Source of the DNA: Schizochytrium sp. CCTCC M209059
Lineage: Eukaryota; Sar; Bigyra; Thraustochytrida; Thraustochytriidae
DNA length: 64,000 nucleotides
NCBI GenBank assembly: GCA_000818945.1
Contig: KN805455.1
Coordinates: 1-64,000 of the forward strand
Direction: 5' to 3'
Positions within the stretch are counted from its first letter, which is position 1. The number at the start of each line of letters is the position of its first letter. A program made the translations under genes and the position numbers. The notes under the pieces were generated by a model. That model saw only the letters and a program-made list of their open reading frames with translations, was not told the DNA's origin and ran no database searches. This document shows positions 19,586 through 29,015 of the stretch, piece after piece.

Positions 19586-20017
19586 ATGGGCGACCTCGCC
19601 GAGCTTGGCGGCTTGGAAAGCGCCCAGCGGGGCCTTCGACCCGTGCAGGTGATGCACTTGCCGTGCAAGATTCATCACGACGGCGCCGCCGACGTGGAGG
19701 CGTACTTTCGAGCAACAGAAACAGATAAAAAATCCGGCACCATCGTTGACGAGAAGGGCGACATGGCACAGATTCGAGAAGCCACCTTTCGTGGCCGCAA
19801 ACTCCTCGGTGCCGAGCTCACGCTCCCAGAAAAGACACAAGGCTTTGTTTTGGAAAAGGAAGATGGGACTGCACCAGGAGAGCCTGAGCACTGGGAATGC
19901 CAAGCTGTTTTCGACCGTATCGTGTACTGGAATTTCGATCGCGTGCCAAGCGAGGTCGACGAGACGAGACGCTGGGCCGATTGGCTCGAGGTCTCGCGCG
20001 CGATCAATTTGGCTTAA
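19586..20017 (+). CDS. RNASEH2C: Ribonuclease H2 subunit C
   Basis: The 143-aa product matches the non-catalytic C subunit of eukaryotic RNase H2 (yeast Rnh203). With subunits A and B this complex removes ribonucleotides from DNA and RNA from RNA:DNA hybrids in the nucleus. Evidence is the N-terminal HLPCKI-type strand, the signature F-R-G-R-x-L-x-G-x-x-L block (residues 67-77), and the following L-P-x-x-x-x-G-F-V-L strand, which together form the RNASEH2C triple-barrel interface. Length is close to the human protein (164 aa). The start codon is in good context (gccATGg) and immediately follows tetranucleotide repeats. No intron is needed. Subunits A and B are not in the window. Confidence 0.88.
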   Translation: MGDLAELGGLESAQRGLRPVQVMHLPCKIHHDGAADVEAYFRATETDKKSGTIVDEKGDMAQIREATFRGRKLLGAELTLPEKTQGFVLEKEDGTAPGEPEHWECQAVFDRIVYWNFDRVPSEVDETRRWADWLEVSRAINLA

Positions 20018-20371
20018 AGGGTAGACACACTGCCTTTGCCAGCCTTCCATAACATTTCCTCGATCTATGTAATTTTGCACGTCACTGCAAATGATGATGA
20101 CTGTTGTCGCGAACGACGCCCCAGGGCTCGAAAAGGCTCGCACCGACAGCGAAGCGTGCAGACGTGATTGACTCGCAACGAAGAGATCCAGGCTTTGGAC
20201 CAAGGCTTGAAGCCCGAGTTACAGTAGATGCAGTGGTAAATATAATCTAGCATTTTCATTTAAAAAAACAAGCCCACCGGGGCATTGGACACGCAGGAAT
20301 GTAAGAGTTGGCACAAAGTGTAGACACCTTGCTTTGACCCCACCAATACAACGGAATGAAGTAAATGATGT
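20018..20371. other. Convergent 3' junction
   Basis: These 354 bases lie between the RNASEH2C stop and the stop of the large minus-strand gene. The stretch is moderately AT-rich with an A run near 20262-20268. No gene is supported. Confidence 0.5.
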
Positions 20372-23300
20372 CTACTTTCGGAACGATGAGTCTGTCTCGA
20401 TGAGAGCAATGTAAAAATCGACCACACGACTTTGCATGAGCTTGATGGCCAGTAGGAGCGCAGCGAGCATCCCGGCCTCCAGAGAAACCATGTCACGATA
20501 CGAAACAGCCAGCGCTGCAGCGACGAAAGTGTTAATAAGCGCCAGCGCATTCCAAACTGCGTAGTGGCGGCCCATACCCGAAAGCGGGAAAACTACAAAA
20601 GTAAGCCCGCACAGCGGCGCCACGACGAGAGCGAGGGGATATATGGAGAGCGTCAGCGCAAGAGGCAAACGATTACAGCTTCCGTGCACGCGCCCGACGC
20701 AAGAGAATGTTGTGAGCAAAAAGAATGTGCAGAGTGCGTCTGCAAGAAGGAGCGCCGAGAGGAAGGAGCGAAAAAAGTACTGATGGTTTCGCCTGCGGGG
20801 GCGTCGATTCTGCAAAATGCCAAGTCTGTGGCGCAAGGTCGGCAGCACTTGCTGCACATGCATGTTGCAAGGCATGCATTCGAAATCCTCCTCGTCGTCA
20901 AGATCCGAGTCCTCGGGGTGTTTGCGCGTTAAAATCTCTCCGGGCGCAGGCAGCACTTCGCGGCGTTCGTACTCGTTGTGCCTTGCGTCTGGATGCCGGG
21001 CAGCCTCCAGCAGATCATTGGCTTCCCACGGAATTCCCGACTCGGCCGCAATCGAAGAGGTGTCTTGCGTGTAACTTCTCCCAAAATGATCCCGTTGCGA
21101 GGAGCGTCCGTAGTCGGCAATGGCCTCCAAGTCGGCGTGTGTGTCTTCTCGCGAGCGCGCAGACGCTACAGAAATACGGTCCACATCACGATGATGGCCG
21201 GGAGGTTTTCCCGGGGACTCTAAGACAGAGCCGATGTCTGCGGTGCTTGCCCCACCCCCGATGCGCTCGCTCCCGCCACTAAGCTGCTGATTCTTGGCCA
21301 GCGGAGGCGTCGCTTGTGAGGGAGGCGTTGGTGGCGCCGAGCCGGGTACACCATCATGGGAAGACGCGTTGTCGCCGCTTGCGAGGTGCTCGAGGCGACT
21401 TTGTTCCAGCTGCTGCCGCTCGAGTTTTTCAAACTCCTCAACAGCGGCCTGTGCTGCGCGATAGTCCTCGCTCGTCATCATTGCGCCAAGGTAAGATCCT
21501 CCACCGGGGGTCCCAATCTGACTTTGCTGTTCACTGAGGATCTTTGCGGGTGGGGGCGCCGTCGTCGTGCTACGATCCTCGGCATGATTTCCCGACTCCT
21601 GGTGCGCAGCCTCGGAGAATTGGTCGTCAGTGAGGTGATCGCCGAGATGGCGAAGGGATAACCCAGGTTGCTGCATGTCACCCGTTTCGCGACGTTGGCT
21701 ACGTGCGTGTACGCGAAAGCTCTGTTGTGCCATTTCCTCATCGAGACTTAGGAGCAGGGCCAAACGACGATCTCGCACCGATTTTTCATCGCTCGCGGAG
21801 TTTGGCGTCCCAAAGAGCCCCAGGCGGACACGCAAACCGCCAAGCTTGTCGGGGTCAGCGTTGTAGCGCCCAAGCGCGCGCAGCGCTGGCTGTGAACTCG
21901 TCCCGATCGATTGGATGTCGACCTTGCGGAGGGCCGAGTTGAGCTCGTCGAGGAGCTGAAACCAAGGTTCGTCAATGAAGGAACGAAGCTCTACGATTTG
22001 AGGCACCGCCAGAACGAGCACGTCCGAGAGGTCGACACCAAGTGGTGCCCAGTAGGATCCATCACCGGCGAGGAAGAGGAGCATGGGGAGTCGTTTTTGT
22101 CTTGCAGCAGCGTTCAAAGGTTTGCTCGCCAGGACATCAACGTAACCAAGGGTGAACTTGGCGTCACTGCCGAACTTGAACGAGTTCATGAGTGCACGCG
22201 CCCGTGCATTCAATATGCACTTGTGGTCGTATTCTTCGAAAAACGCCTGTAACTTGGTGGCACGTACCTGTCGCTGTTTCTTCATGTACAAGTACCCGAG
22301 TGGATAGCAGAGAATGCGCAACACCAAGGCAATGAACCACGTTGGCGTCGAATGCCGAGCGAGTTTGTTCACCTCGGAGGCCATTTCTGCAAAGGCGTCT
22401 GCATCAAACCACCCTGCCTCGCTGAGCTCCGGGGGAAGACGCACTGGGAACTCCCATGGCATGCTGGTCGAATTATTTCCGGAAAAATATATTCGCTTCA
22501 AGTGGGAACGCACGTCAGATTCCACTAGGGCCGCCTGTGGCCGCAGCGAGCCGGGATTCGAGCCTGCGCGCAGCGTTGGACTTCGCGAATGAAGATGCGA
22601 GCTTGCCCTACTGAGCGGCACGAAGATACCATTGTCGCCCCCGCCTCCTTCCTCCTCGTCCCCGTGCAAAAGAGAAGCCTCTAGTGGGGACCCGTCTTCT
22701 GCGAGCCCTTCGAAGCCCATTTCACGCCGATGCTGCATAAGTCCTCGTCGACTCTGTTCGCGCTTTTGAAGCATCTTTGCCATGTTTGCGTAGTACCCAG
22801 GACACCACTCGACCCGGGTGCAGACGCAGGTGAATACAATCACGAGTGTAAGACCCAGCGAGGCAAGCACGATTGCAAAAACGACAATGCCGCCCATACT
22901 GTCAATAAGGTTTTCTAGCGGCGTTACACAATTGGGAAGCACATAGCCCACATTACAGAGCACGGGGCAGTCCGAATGGGAGCTCCCTTCGGCCAGCCAC
23001 TCGCAGGTTTTGAGCACTATGCAAGACTTGTGCTCGCATCGCTCACAAGGCTCAGGGCCTTCAACGTCTTTGTAAAAACCATAGGGACAAAGTGCACACC
23101 ATGTGCCGCCGTGCCCGAGACTGCACATGGGCGATGACACTGTACCCTCAAAGCCGCTACGTGAGCGATATGAAAGCTGCGAAGAAGTATTCTCGTCGCT
23201 GGAGTCGGTGTCCAAAAGAGACGGGGCCTCGCCGCCTTGCAGGCCGCCATCCACATTGACTTGTATCGAAAAGTTCCCAAAGTGCGTACAGGAGGTGTCC

Positions 23301-26209
23301 CAAGAGCCTGCTGGGTCAGTGACCTTCGTTGTTGTCGTTGTTGACGTTTTTGTTGCTGCTGCCGCCGTGAGTGAGGTTCCCCCCGTTTCCTGGTGCGCGG
23401 GCGCGAGCGGTGGGCCAAAGTACAACTCGCCGCCCGAAAATTCATCGGCAAAGTTGATTGCGACTCTTCCGCCACCGCCGCCTCCACCGCCGCCTGCACC
23501 ACCGTACCCTCCGCGTGCCGTAATACGGCCCGGCGATGAGTCGAGCGCGCAAATGCTTGGAGAGTCAATACGAATTGAGCCGCCAGAACCACCGCCGCCT
23601 GCGGATCTGCGTTTGGAGTCCTGACCGCTGCCGCTCGAACCATCGCTCGAAACCTCACCCTCGAGGCGAAGAGCCATGGTGGCCCCGATCATGATGACAC
23701 CACCGCCACTGCCGCCTCCAATTCCAGAGAGGCCACTTCCACCACCTGAGCCGCTGAGAATTGGAAAGTCTTCAGAATCGTACGTTCGGCCTGGCGCAGA
23801 GCATCCAACGCCTGGGCCTCCAATACCACCATGACCACCTCCGCCGCCAGCGCTCGCTGAGCTCGTGCAGCCTGCGCCGGGCCCAGAATCGGCGAGACAT
23901 CCTTGGCCATTTCCCGAAACGCGCCCCTGTACGTGAATCGTTGGCCCGCAGATCAACATGCTTCGCGCCGTTATTTCGGCAGAAAGATCAACAATAATGT
24001 TGTTGATGATCGTCACATTTTTGGAACCGGGGGGGAGCGGCTTTGGCGTTGGCGCAGGAGGGGCAGGCGGTGCAGGCGCGGCAATCGCCTGCTGCGAGTC
24101 ATTGAGTGATGTGGGGCCATTTGACGGCACGACCTCCTTCATGACCAGAATGGCCAAAGAATAGTTGGAGTAAAACACATCGGCGGAGCGCAGCACGTCA
24201 CGACGGCTGGCACTTGTTGCCAAGGAAAACGTTCCTTGGCTAAAATTTTTACAGCTCTTGCGCGTCTCGATTTGCGCGCAAGCCGGAATGTACGTAGCTC
24301 GCAACTTTCCGGAAAGCACAATCGAAGAGTTTGACAGTAGTGCGATGCGATCGCTGATGACTGATGATCCTTTGTGAAACTTGATGCTCGATGCGTAGCC
24401 TCGAAAGTAGGATGTCAGTCCCGTGACGACGGGCGTTGCCGCGGACAATTCTGAAAGGCCCAATGCGCCATCTTGAGATTGCAGCGTTCCGTCAAGTTCA
24501 AAACTTCCAGCAACATCGACACGAATCGGTCCGCTAAAGAGAAAGCTTGAGGAGCTGTCGAGACCCAGGTCTCCACTCGTAATCTCTACTTCTGCTCCCG
24601 AAACGGCACGAAAAGAGCTTCCTGAATTGAGCTGCAGCGATGAGGTCTGCAAGTATGCCACAGACAGCAATCGGCCGGCGTTTATGAGAATGCCCGTCTC
24701 ACTGCGGTCCACATCACCGTTTGCGTCAGGGAGTTTGTCAAAGCGAAGCGAGCTTGCATTCACTTGTGCATATTTGTTGATCTGCAGCGCGGTAAAGTAT
24801 ACAGGGAATGTCCGCACGTAGATAGTCGAGGATCCAGAAATCGGGTACAGAAAAGGGGTGCTACTGAGAGCAAAGTCTGGGGCTGTGCACTGGCTGGAAG
24901 CCGGGCAGTTACTGATCTGTACAGTCGCGTCAAATGCCTTGATGTTTTCGAGAAAAGTTAGCGTAGTGATAGTTCCGGCTGCTCCTCCGCGGCAGTTGGA
25001 GGTGTCCTGCAGGGCGGCGCTGACAAAGGCAGCGTTCCATTGCACTGCAGCAGACGTGTCACGTTCGCTCGCTGGAGCCTCGGCCGCCAGGCTCTCAAAG
25101 CCCGCTGTGGACATTGAAGGAGGAATTGTGGACGAAGACACCACAAGGCCGCCAAAGGCTCGAATGTCAAAATTTTCACGTCGGATTGACTTCATGCTCA
25201 CGATGGCGATACGGCCTCCACCGCCAGCGCCGGCGGAATCACGGTGGGCGTTGCCTCCTGTGGCAGAGAGCGCGGACCTAAAACTTCCGTAGCTGGAATC
25301 TGCAGCATAGACGGTTCCCGAGCCAACGAAATCTGTCGCATTGACCACGATGGTGCCACCTGCGCCCGAGCCGCAATCGACCAAGCAGCTAGTTTGAGCG
25401 GCAAGGCCGTCGGCAAGGACAACGCCAGCAATCGTGATTCGCTTGTCTGACTCGAGATAGACGCGACCGCCGCCGCGTCCCGCTTGCGGGGCATGCGAGA
25501 TGGAAATGCCATCGAGCGAAAGCACAGAGCCGCCAAAGCCATAGCCCTCGTCTGACGGCGCGCGCGGCAAGGTTTCGTCGCCCTCAAAGTCTGCCCATCG
25601 CTTCCACGGCGCGATGGGGTCGCCTAGCAGTGGACTCGTGAGATCCGGGGGGTGCGAGCATGATGAAAGGCCGCCGCGTCCGCCATTGCTACCGCCGCAG
25701 CCCGTCATTGTCTGTCGAGCATGGGAGCGAAAGGCGAGACCCAGACCAGTGGTGTTGATGGCGCTGTTCGCCATGACGTCGAGGTGGCCTTTTGCCCGGA
25801 GCCATACCGTGGACGCCTGGATGAGTGACCCAGGATACATTGTGACATTTCCGCGTGCCTTCCATCCGAGCAGACAGCGCGATGCTGCGACCGAGTCGCA
25901 GGTGAGCGAGAAGGTTTCCGAGAATTCCAAGTCAAGGTCAGTGCTGCAAGCGCATGAGCACGAGGCCGCCAGGTGTTTGCATCTGATGGCGAAGTCGCCG
26001 TCAACGCGGCAAGTGTTTGCGTGCGACGAGTTCGAGCACGTAAGGTTCTCTAGGCCCTTCTCTGTCTCCTTATCTGTGTTGTGGCACTGACACAGGCTGC
26101 CGGCGGGCGCAGGCGCTCCGTCCGCCACCGCGAGCGCCGTCGCCGCGAGCGCCGTGAGCGCGACGGCGAGCGCGACAGAGCGCGCGAGCGCCGCGTAACG
26201 TCGTCGCAT
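20372..26209 (-). CDS. Giant glycine-rich receptor-like membrane protein ('ephrin type-B receptor-like')
   Basis: The 1,945-aa product starts at the ATG at 26209, which begins a clear signal peptide (basic start, long Ala/Leu/Val core). The frame stays open upstream through the N gap to 27163, but that part is low-complexity. Residues about 40-1030 are extracellular and contain many glycine clusters (GGGGGGGG near 900, GGGGG near 790) between beta-strand-like blocks with GGRV and GGRI motifs. A Cys-rich, EGF/ephrin-receptor-like segment (about 1035-1095) precedes a strong membrane helix (about 1100-1128). The intracellular part includes another hydrophobic patch with conserved-looking flanks (about 1280-1330), a globular region, a disordered Ser/Glu/Gly stretch, and a final multi-helix membrane block (about 1825-1940). 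This order closely resembles plant glycine-rich 'ephrin type-B receptor-like' proteins such as Arabidopsis AT5G11700. Function is unknown in that family. Confidence 0.82.
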   Translation of the reverse strand: MRRRYAALARSVALAVALTALAATALAVADGAPAPAGSLCQCHNTDKETEKGLENLTCSNSSHANTCRVDGDFAIRCKHLAASCSCACSTDLDLEFSETFSLTCDSVAASRCLLGWKARGNVTMYPGSLIQASTVWLRAKGHLDVMANSAINTTGLGLAFRSHARQTMTGCGGSNGGRGGLSSCSHPPDLTSPLLGDPIAPWKRWADFEGDETLPRAPSDEGYGFGGSVLSLDGISISHAPQAGRGGGRVYLESDKRITIAGVVLADGLAAQTSCLVDCGSGAGGTIVVNATDFVGSGTVYAADSSYGSFRSALSATGGNAHRDSAGAGGGGRIAIVSMKSIRRENFDIRAFGGLVVSSSTIPPSMSTAGFESLAAEAPASERDTSAAVQWNAAFVSAALQDTSNCRGGAAGTITTLTFLENIKAFDATVQISNCPASSQCTAPDFALSSTPFLYPISGSSTIYVRTFPVYFTALQINKYAQVNASSLRFDKLPDANGDVDRSETGILINAGRLLSVAYLQTSSLQLNSGSSFRAVSGAEVEITSGDLGLDSSSSFLFSGPIRVDVAGSFELDGTLQSQDGALGLSELSAATPVVTGLTSYFRGYASSIKFHKGSSVISDRIALLSNSSIVLSGKLRATYIPACAQIETRKSCKNFSQGTFSLATSASRRDVLRSADVFYSNYSLAILVMKEVVPSNGPTSLNDSQQAIAAPAPPAPPAPTPKPLPPGSKNVTIINNIIVDLSAEITARSMLICGPTIHVQGRVSGNGQGCLADSGPGAGCTSSASAGGGGGHGGIGGPGVGCSAPGRTYDSEDFPILSGSGGGSGLSGIGGGSGGGVIMIGATMALRLEGEVSSDGSSGSGQDSKRRSAGGGGSGGSIRIDSPSICALDSSPGRITARGGYGGAGGGGGGGGGRVAINFADEFSGGELYFGPPLAPAHQETGGTSLTAAAATKTSTTTTTKVTDPAGSWDTSCTHFGNFSIQVNVDGGLQGGEAPSLLDTDSSDENTSSQLSYRSRSGFEGTVSSPMCSLGHGGTWCALCPYGFYKDVEGPEPCERCEHKSCIVLKTCEWLAEGSSHSDCPVLCNVGYVLPNCVTPLENLIDSMGGIVVFAIVLASLGLTLVIVFTCVCTRVEWCPGYYANMAKMLQKREQSRRGLMQHRREMGFEGLAEDGSPLEASLLHGDEEEGGGGDNGIFVPLSRASSHLHSRSPTLRAGSNPGSLRPQAALVESDVRSHLKRIYFSGNNSTSMPWEFPVRLPPELSEAGWFDADAFAEMASEVNKLARHSTPTWFIALVLRILCYPLGYLYMKKQRQVRATKLQAFFEEYDHKCILNARARALMNSFKFGSDAKFTLGYVDVLASKPLNAAARQKRLPMLLFLAGDGSYWAPLGVDLSDVLVLAVPQIVELRSFIDEPWFQLLDELNSALRKVDIQSIGTSSQPALRALGRYNADPDKLGGLRVRLGLFGTPNSASDEKSVRDRRLALLLSLDEEMAQQSFRVHARSQRRETGDMQQPGLSLRHLGDHLTDDQFSEAAHQESGNHAEDRSTTTAPPPAKILSEQQSQIGTPGGGSYLGAMMTSEDYRAAQAAVEEFEKLERQQLEQSRLEHLASGDNASSHDGVPGSAPPTPPSQATPPLAKNQQLSGGSERIGGGASTADIGSVLESPGKPPGHHRDVDRISVASARSREDTHADLEAIADYGRSSQRDHFGRSYTQDTSSIAAESGIPWEANDLLEAARHPDARHNEYERREVLPAPGEILTRKHPEDSDLDDEEDFECMPCNMHVQQVLPTLRHRLGILQNRRPRRRNHQYFFRSFLSALLLADALCTFFLLTTFSCVGRVHGSCNRLPLALTLSIYPLALVVAPLCGLTFVVFPLSGMGRHYAVWNALALINTFVAAALAVSYRDMVSLEAGMLAALLLAIKLMQSRVVDFYIALIETDSSFRK

Positions 26210-26287
26210 CCTGTCGACGACCCGACTTCTCCAGGCTGACTGACGCACAGGGAGGGAGCGAGGGCGGCCGCGAGAGCGCCCTGCGCG

Positions 26288-26317
26288 CCTGCCCTGCCCT
26301 GCCCTGCCCTGCCCTGC
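26288..26317. repeat. (CCCTG)n pentanucleotide repeat
   Basis: Several GCCCT units follow one another, then decay into GCTCT-type units up to about 26340. The run lies about 80 bp upstream of the minus-strand start at 26209. Confidence 0.85.
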
Positions 26318-26638
26318 TTTGCTCTGCTCGGCTCTGCTCTGCGTCGCCGCGCAGCCCCGCCCCGCGCTGCTCGTCGTCGGCGGCGGAGCCAGCGAGTCCC
26401 AGTGAAGATGTGAAGGATGGATGGCCGGATGGAATGAAGTGACGATCGATGGAAACGCGGCGAGGGCAACGAGCGAGATCGATGCCGCGCCTGCCTGCAC
26501 GCGCGCCTGCCCGCCTGCCCTCCGCGCGACACGACTCGGTTCCAGCGCAGCCCGCGGGACCCGCTCGCGCGCCTGGCCCCGAGCGGCGTCCGCGGCGGCC
26601 TGCTGCGAGCCTGCCTCGCCGCCCGCCCCGCCCCGCCG

Positions 26639-26735
26639 NNNNNNNNNNNNNNNNNNNNNNNNNNNNNNNNNNNNNNNNNNNNNNNNNNNNNNNNNNNNNN
26701 NNNNNNNNNNNNNNNNNNNNNNNNNNNNNNNNNNN
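26639..26735. other. Assembly gap (97 N)
   Basis: Ninety-seven undetermined bases lie between very GC-rich DNA on the left and a perfect hairpin on the right. Both neighbours could have caused the break. True gap length is unknown. Confidence 0.98.
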
Positions 26736-26741
26736 CAGCAG

Positions 26742-26770
26742 CGCGCGCCGATCTTGGAGATCGGCGCGCG
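26742..26770. repeat. Perfect 13-bp hairpin at gap edge
   Basis: Arms at 26742-26754 and 26758-26770 are exact reverse complements (left arm CGCGCGCCGATCT) with a 3-base TGG loop. The hairpin is extremely GC-rich and starts 7 bases after the N gap. Confidence 0.9.
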
Positions 26771-27511
26771 GGCTTGGTTTCGCCGACTCTGCATGCGGCT
26801 TAAGGGATTTAGAATCTGCATTGATATAATTTTACCGAGTGAAGTAAGGGGGGAAAGTGCAGGAGATATGGGGTGTTTGGGTGCTGGCGTGATAAGGGAA
26901 AATAAGGCAAGCAGCAGGCAGAGGAGATGTTCCGAGTGGCGGGTGCGGGCAAGGATTAGGGGGGCGCGTCGGTGGGCAAGATAGAGGCAGTGGACGAGGC
27001 TGCGAGGTTTGCGGCTGGGAGACACCAATCTGCATCGAGCTTCTTTCTTTCGGCAAGGTACGTCGCGGCTGCTGCTGCTGCTGCCGTGCGCGCGGGCGCG
27101 CTGCACCGGCTGCGCGCAGAAGGGATCTCCTGCGCTCTCCCTGACCTGTGCTCTACGGCTCACCTTCGCGGGCGTGCGCGCGCGCGCAAGGCTTGAAGGA
27201 GCGAACGCGAGCGAATGGACGTGGCTTGGCCTGCCTGCCTGCCTGGCAAGCTAGCGTGCTTAGGAGCACGAGCAAGACGCCGGAGCACGACCGCTAAGAC
27301 AGACGAGATGGGTGCGCTAGTTGGGCGTCGTGTACGCATGTGCCCTGATGCTGCTGATCATCTTTGTTTAGCGCGCTAGAAAACTGGGCATAACACCCTT
27401 TGTACTTTGGCGAGACGTTTTCCCGGCCTCTGCTGCTGCACAATTCCCGCTGCTGCTTAATCGTCAAGCGTCGCGCATTGCTTTTGCTTTTGCTTCTTCA
27501 TCGAGCTTTCG

Positions 27512-27574
27512 ATTGGGCTAGGCTAGGCTTGGTTAGGCTGGATTAGATTGGATTGGGTTTGGTTGGGTTGGGTG
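27512..27574. repeat. Degenerate TTAGG/TTGGG tract
   Basis: About 60 bases made of pentamer- to hexamer-like units (gctaggctagg, ttggttagg, ttgggttggg) form a G/T-rich strand resembling degenerate telomeric repeat. It sits about 130 bp upstream of the ATP synthase b start, so it may instead be a promoter element. Confidence 0.6.
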
Positions 27575-27703
27575 TAAAAAAGGGGGCGACACATGAGAAA
27601 GGCTGGATGAGATGGACAAGAAAAACTAACGTTTGAGACGCCTTTCGTTTGCCGAACATCACAGAGACCCGAGGAGACGACAGATCTAGAAAAGGAATAG
27701 AAG

Positions 27704-28612
27704 ATGCTTCGCACTTTCGCGGCCAAGGCGGCCCGGCCCGTGAGCCGCGCTTTGCCGCGCAGCTCCCAGGTCATGGGTCTCCGCCAGCTTCACGGCTCGC
27801 CCGTGTCGCAGGACAACAAGGAGCCATTGCCGCCCTCGTACATCGAGCAGTACAAGCTCGATGACCCCACCCGCTACGTGCCCCTGACCCTTGGTGGCTT
27901 CGGTCTTGCGACCCTGACCGGTCTCTACCACATTGACGGCGAGACCCAGCTGCTCGCCCTTTGGGTTCTCTTCTGCGGTACCGTGTACTCGCGCGGTGGC
28001 CCGATGATCGCCGAGATGATGGACGAGATGAAGTTCGCCATCAAGAACGAGGCCACCAAGCTCCAGGAGGCCGAGATCAAGGCTGTCAAGGCTGCCATCG
28101 AGGCGCACAAGAGCCAGCTGTCCATCTACGACGATGTCAAGAGCCTCTTTGAGAGCCAGGACGAGGTCGTCAAGAACATTGTTTCGAGCGCTGAGAACCG
28201 CCTCAAGCGCGAGATCCGCAACGACACCGTCGCCAAGCTCGACCAGCTCGTCCTTTCCGAGTCCCAGCTCAGCGACGAGCTCCGCAAGATCCTCGTCTCG
28301 GGCGCCAACCAGTCTGTCAAGGATGCCTACCTCGGCGGAGACGCCAAGAAGCTCAAGGCGACTGCCCTTGACGCTGCGATCGCCGCGCTCTCCAACCCCG
28401 AGTCGGCCAAGAAGGACTCCTCCGTTTCTGAGCTCTACCTCAAGCACTTTAAGAACTTCCAGACCCAGCTCAAGGAGAAGTCTGGCACTGAGATTGAGTT
28501 CACCAAGGAGGAGCAGGCTGAGCTTCAGGAGGCTGCTGATGCCATCATCCGCCGCGACAACCTCAACATTTCTTACACTGCCCCCAAGTCCGGCAAGCTC
28601 TCCATCGTCTAA
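27704..28612 (+). CDS. ATP4: Mitochondrial ATP synthase subunit b
   Basis: The 302-aa product fits the peripheral-stalk b subunit of mitochondrial F1Fo ATP synthase (yeast Atp4, animal ATP5PB), which holds F1 static against the rotor. Residues 1-35 form an amphipathic Arg/Ala/Ser presequence without acids, followed by a short soluble part. Two hydrophobic helices (about 62-77 and 84-98) match the b-subunit membrane hairpin, and a long charged helix (about 105-215) with many E, K, A and V residues forms the stalk. The C-terminal part is less typical. Codon use is visibly more biased than in neighbours (strong preference for AAG, CTC, GCC and CGC), as expected for a highly expressed housekeeping gene. 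Confidence in the family is moderate because b subunits diverge strongly. The ATP11 assembly factor is encoded about 11 kb away. Confidence 0.82.
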   Translation: MLRTFAAKAARPVSRALPRSSQVMGLRQLHGSPVSQDNKEPLPPSYIEQYKLDDPTRYVPLTLGGFGLATLTGLYHIDGETQLLALWVLFCGTVYSRGGPMIAEMMDEMKFAIKNEATKLQEAEIKAVKAAIEAHKSQLSIYDDVKSLFESQDEVVKNIVSSAENRLKREIRNDTVAKLDQLVLSESQLSDELRKILVSGANQSVKDAYLGGDAKKLKATALDAAIAALSNPESAKKDSSVSELYLKHFKNFQTQLKEKSGTEIEFTKEEQAELQEAADAIIRRDNLNISYTAPKSGKLSIV

Positions 28613-29015
28613 TTTGATTGATTGAACTTTTTTCCTCTTCCCCTTATTCCCTTATCTCTCTCCTTGGTCTTTTCTCTCGTTTTGTTTCTCGTGAATGCGG
28701 ATGTACGTGTGCGTTGGGGGGAAATCAATTCAAATTGAATTTCTAGCCCTAGGACGTAGGGCTTGGCAAGCGGGCAGAGACCATCGTTAAAGTAAAGAGA
28801 GACAACTTGACTCCAATAACAGCGTTCCAAAAAAACAAAAAAAAAGTCAACCGCAAACAGAAACGCTGATTGATGGCTCTTCATAGTGATCAAAAATTTA
28901 CTTCTCTCTCACAGAAATGACAACACGCCATGACACTTGAAAGGGCTCGGACAGATGCAAATCTATATTGTCAAAGGGTCATCGCCATGCGAGAAAGAGC
29001 GCTGACGCGCCAGGC
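28613..29015. other. Convergent 3' junction
   Basis: These 403 bases hold the T-rich 3' flank of the ATP synthase b gene and the 3' flank of the minus-strand gene. An A-rich stretch lies near 28829-28847. No further gene is supported. Confidence 0.5.

Larger units (their letters stand above)
26210..27703. promoter_or_regulatory. Divergent intergenic region with assembly gap
   Basis: This lies between the divergent giant membrane protein and ATP synthase b genes. It contains a CCCTG pentanucleotide run (26288-26317), the 97-base N gap (26639-26735), a perfect hairpin (26742-26770), a CCTG run (27229-27246) and a G/T-rich telomere-like tract (27512-27574). Short open frames here, including ones crossing the gap, are not credible genes. 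Part of the right end is the ATP4 5' leader. Confidence 0.5.

Noticed and set aside
23400..25700. Glycine-rich clusters considered as collagen or silk-like repeats
   Set aside because: No regular Gly-X-Y period; the clusters alternate with beta-strand-like blocks as in the plant receptor-like family.
26421..26984. Open frames crossing the N gap
   Set aside because: They exist only because N codons are read as unknown residues; flanking translation is low-complexity Arg/Ala/Pro.
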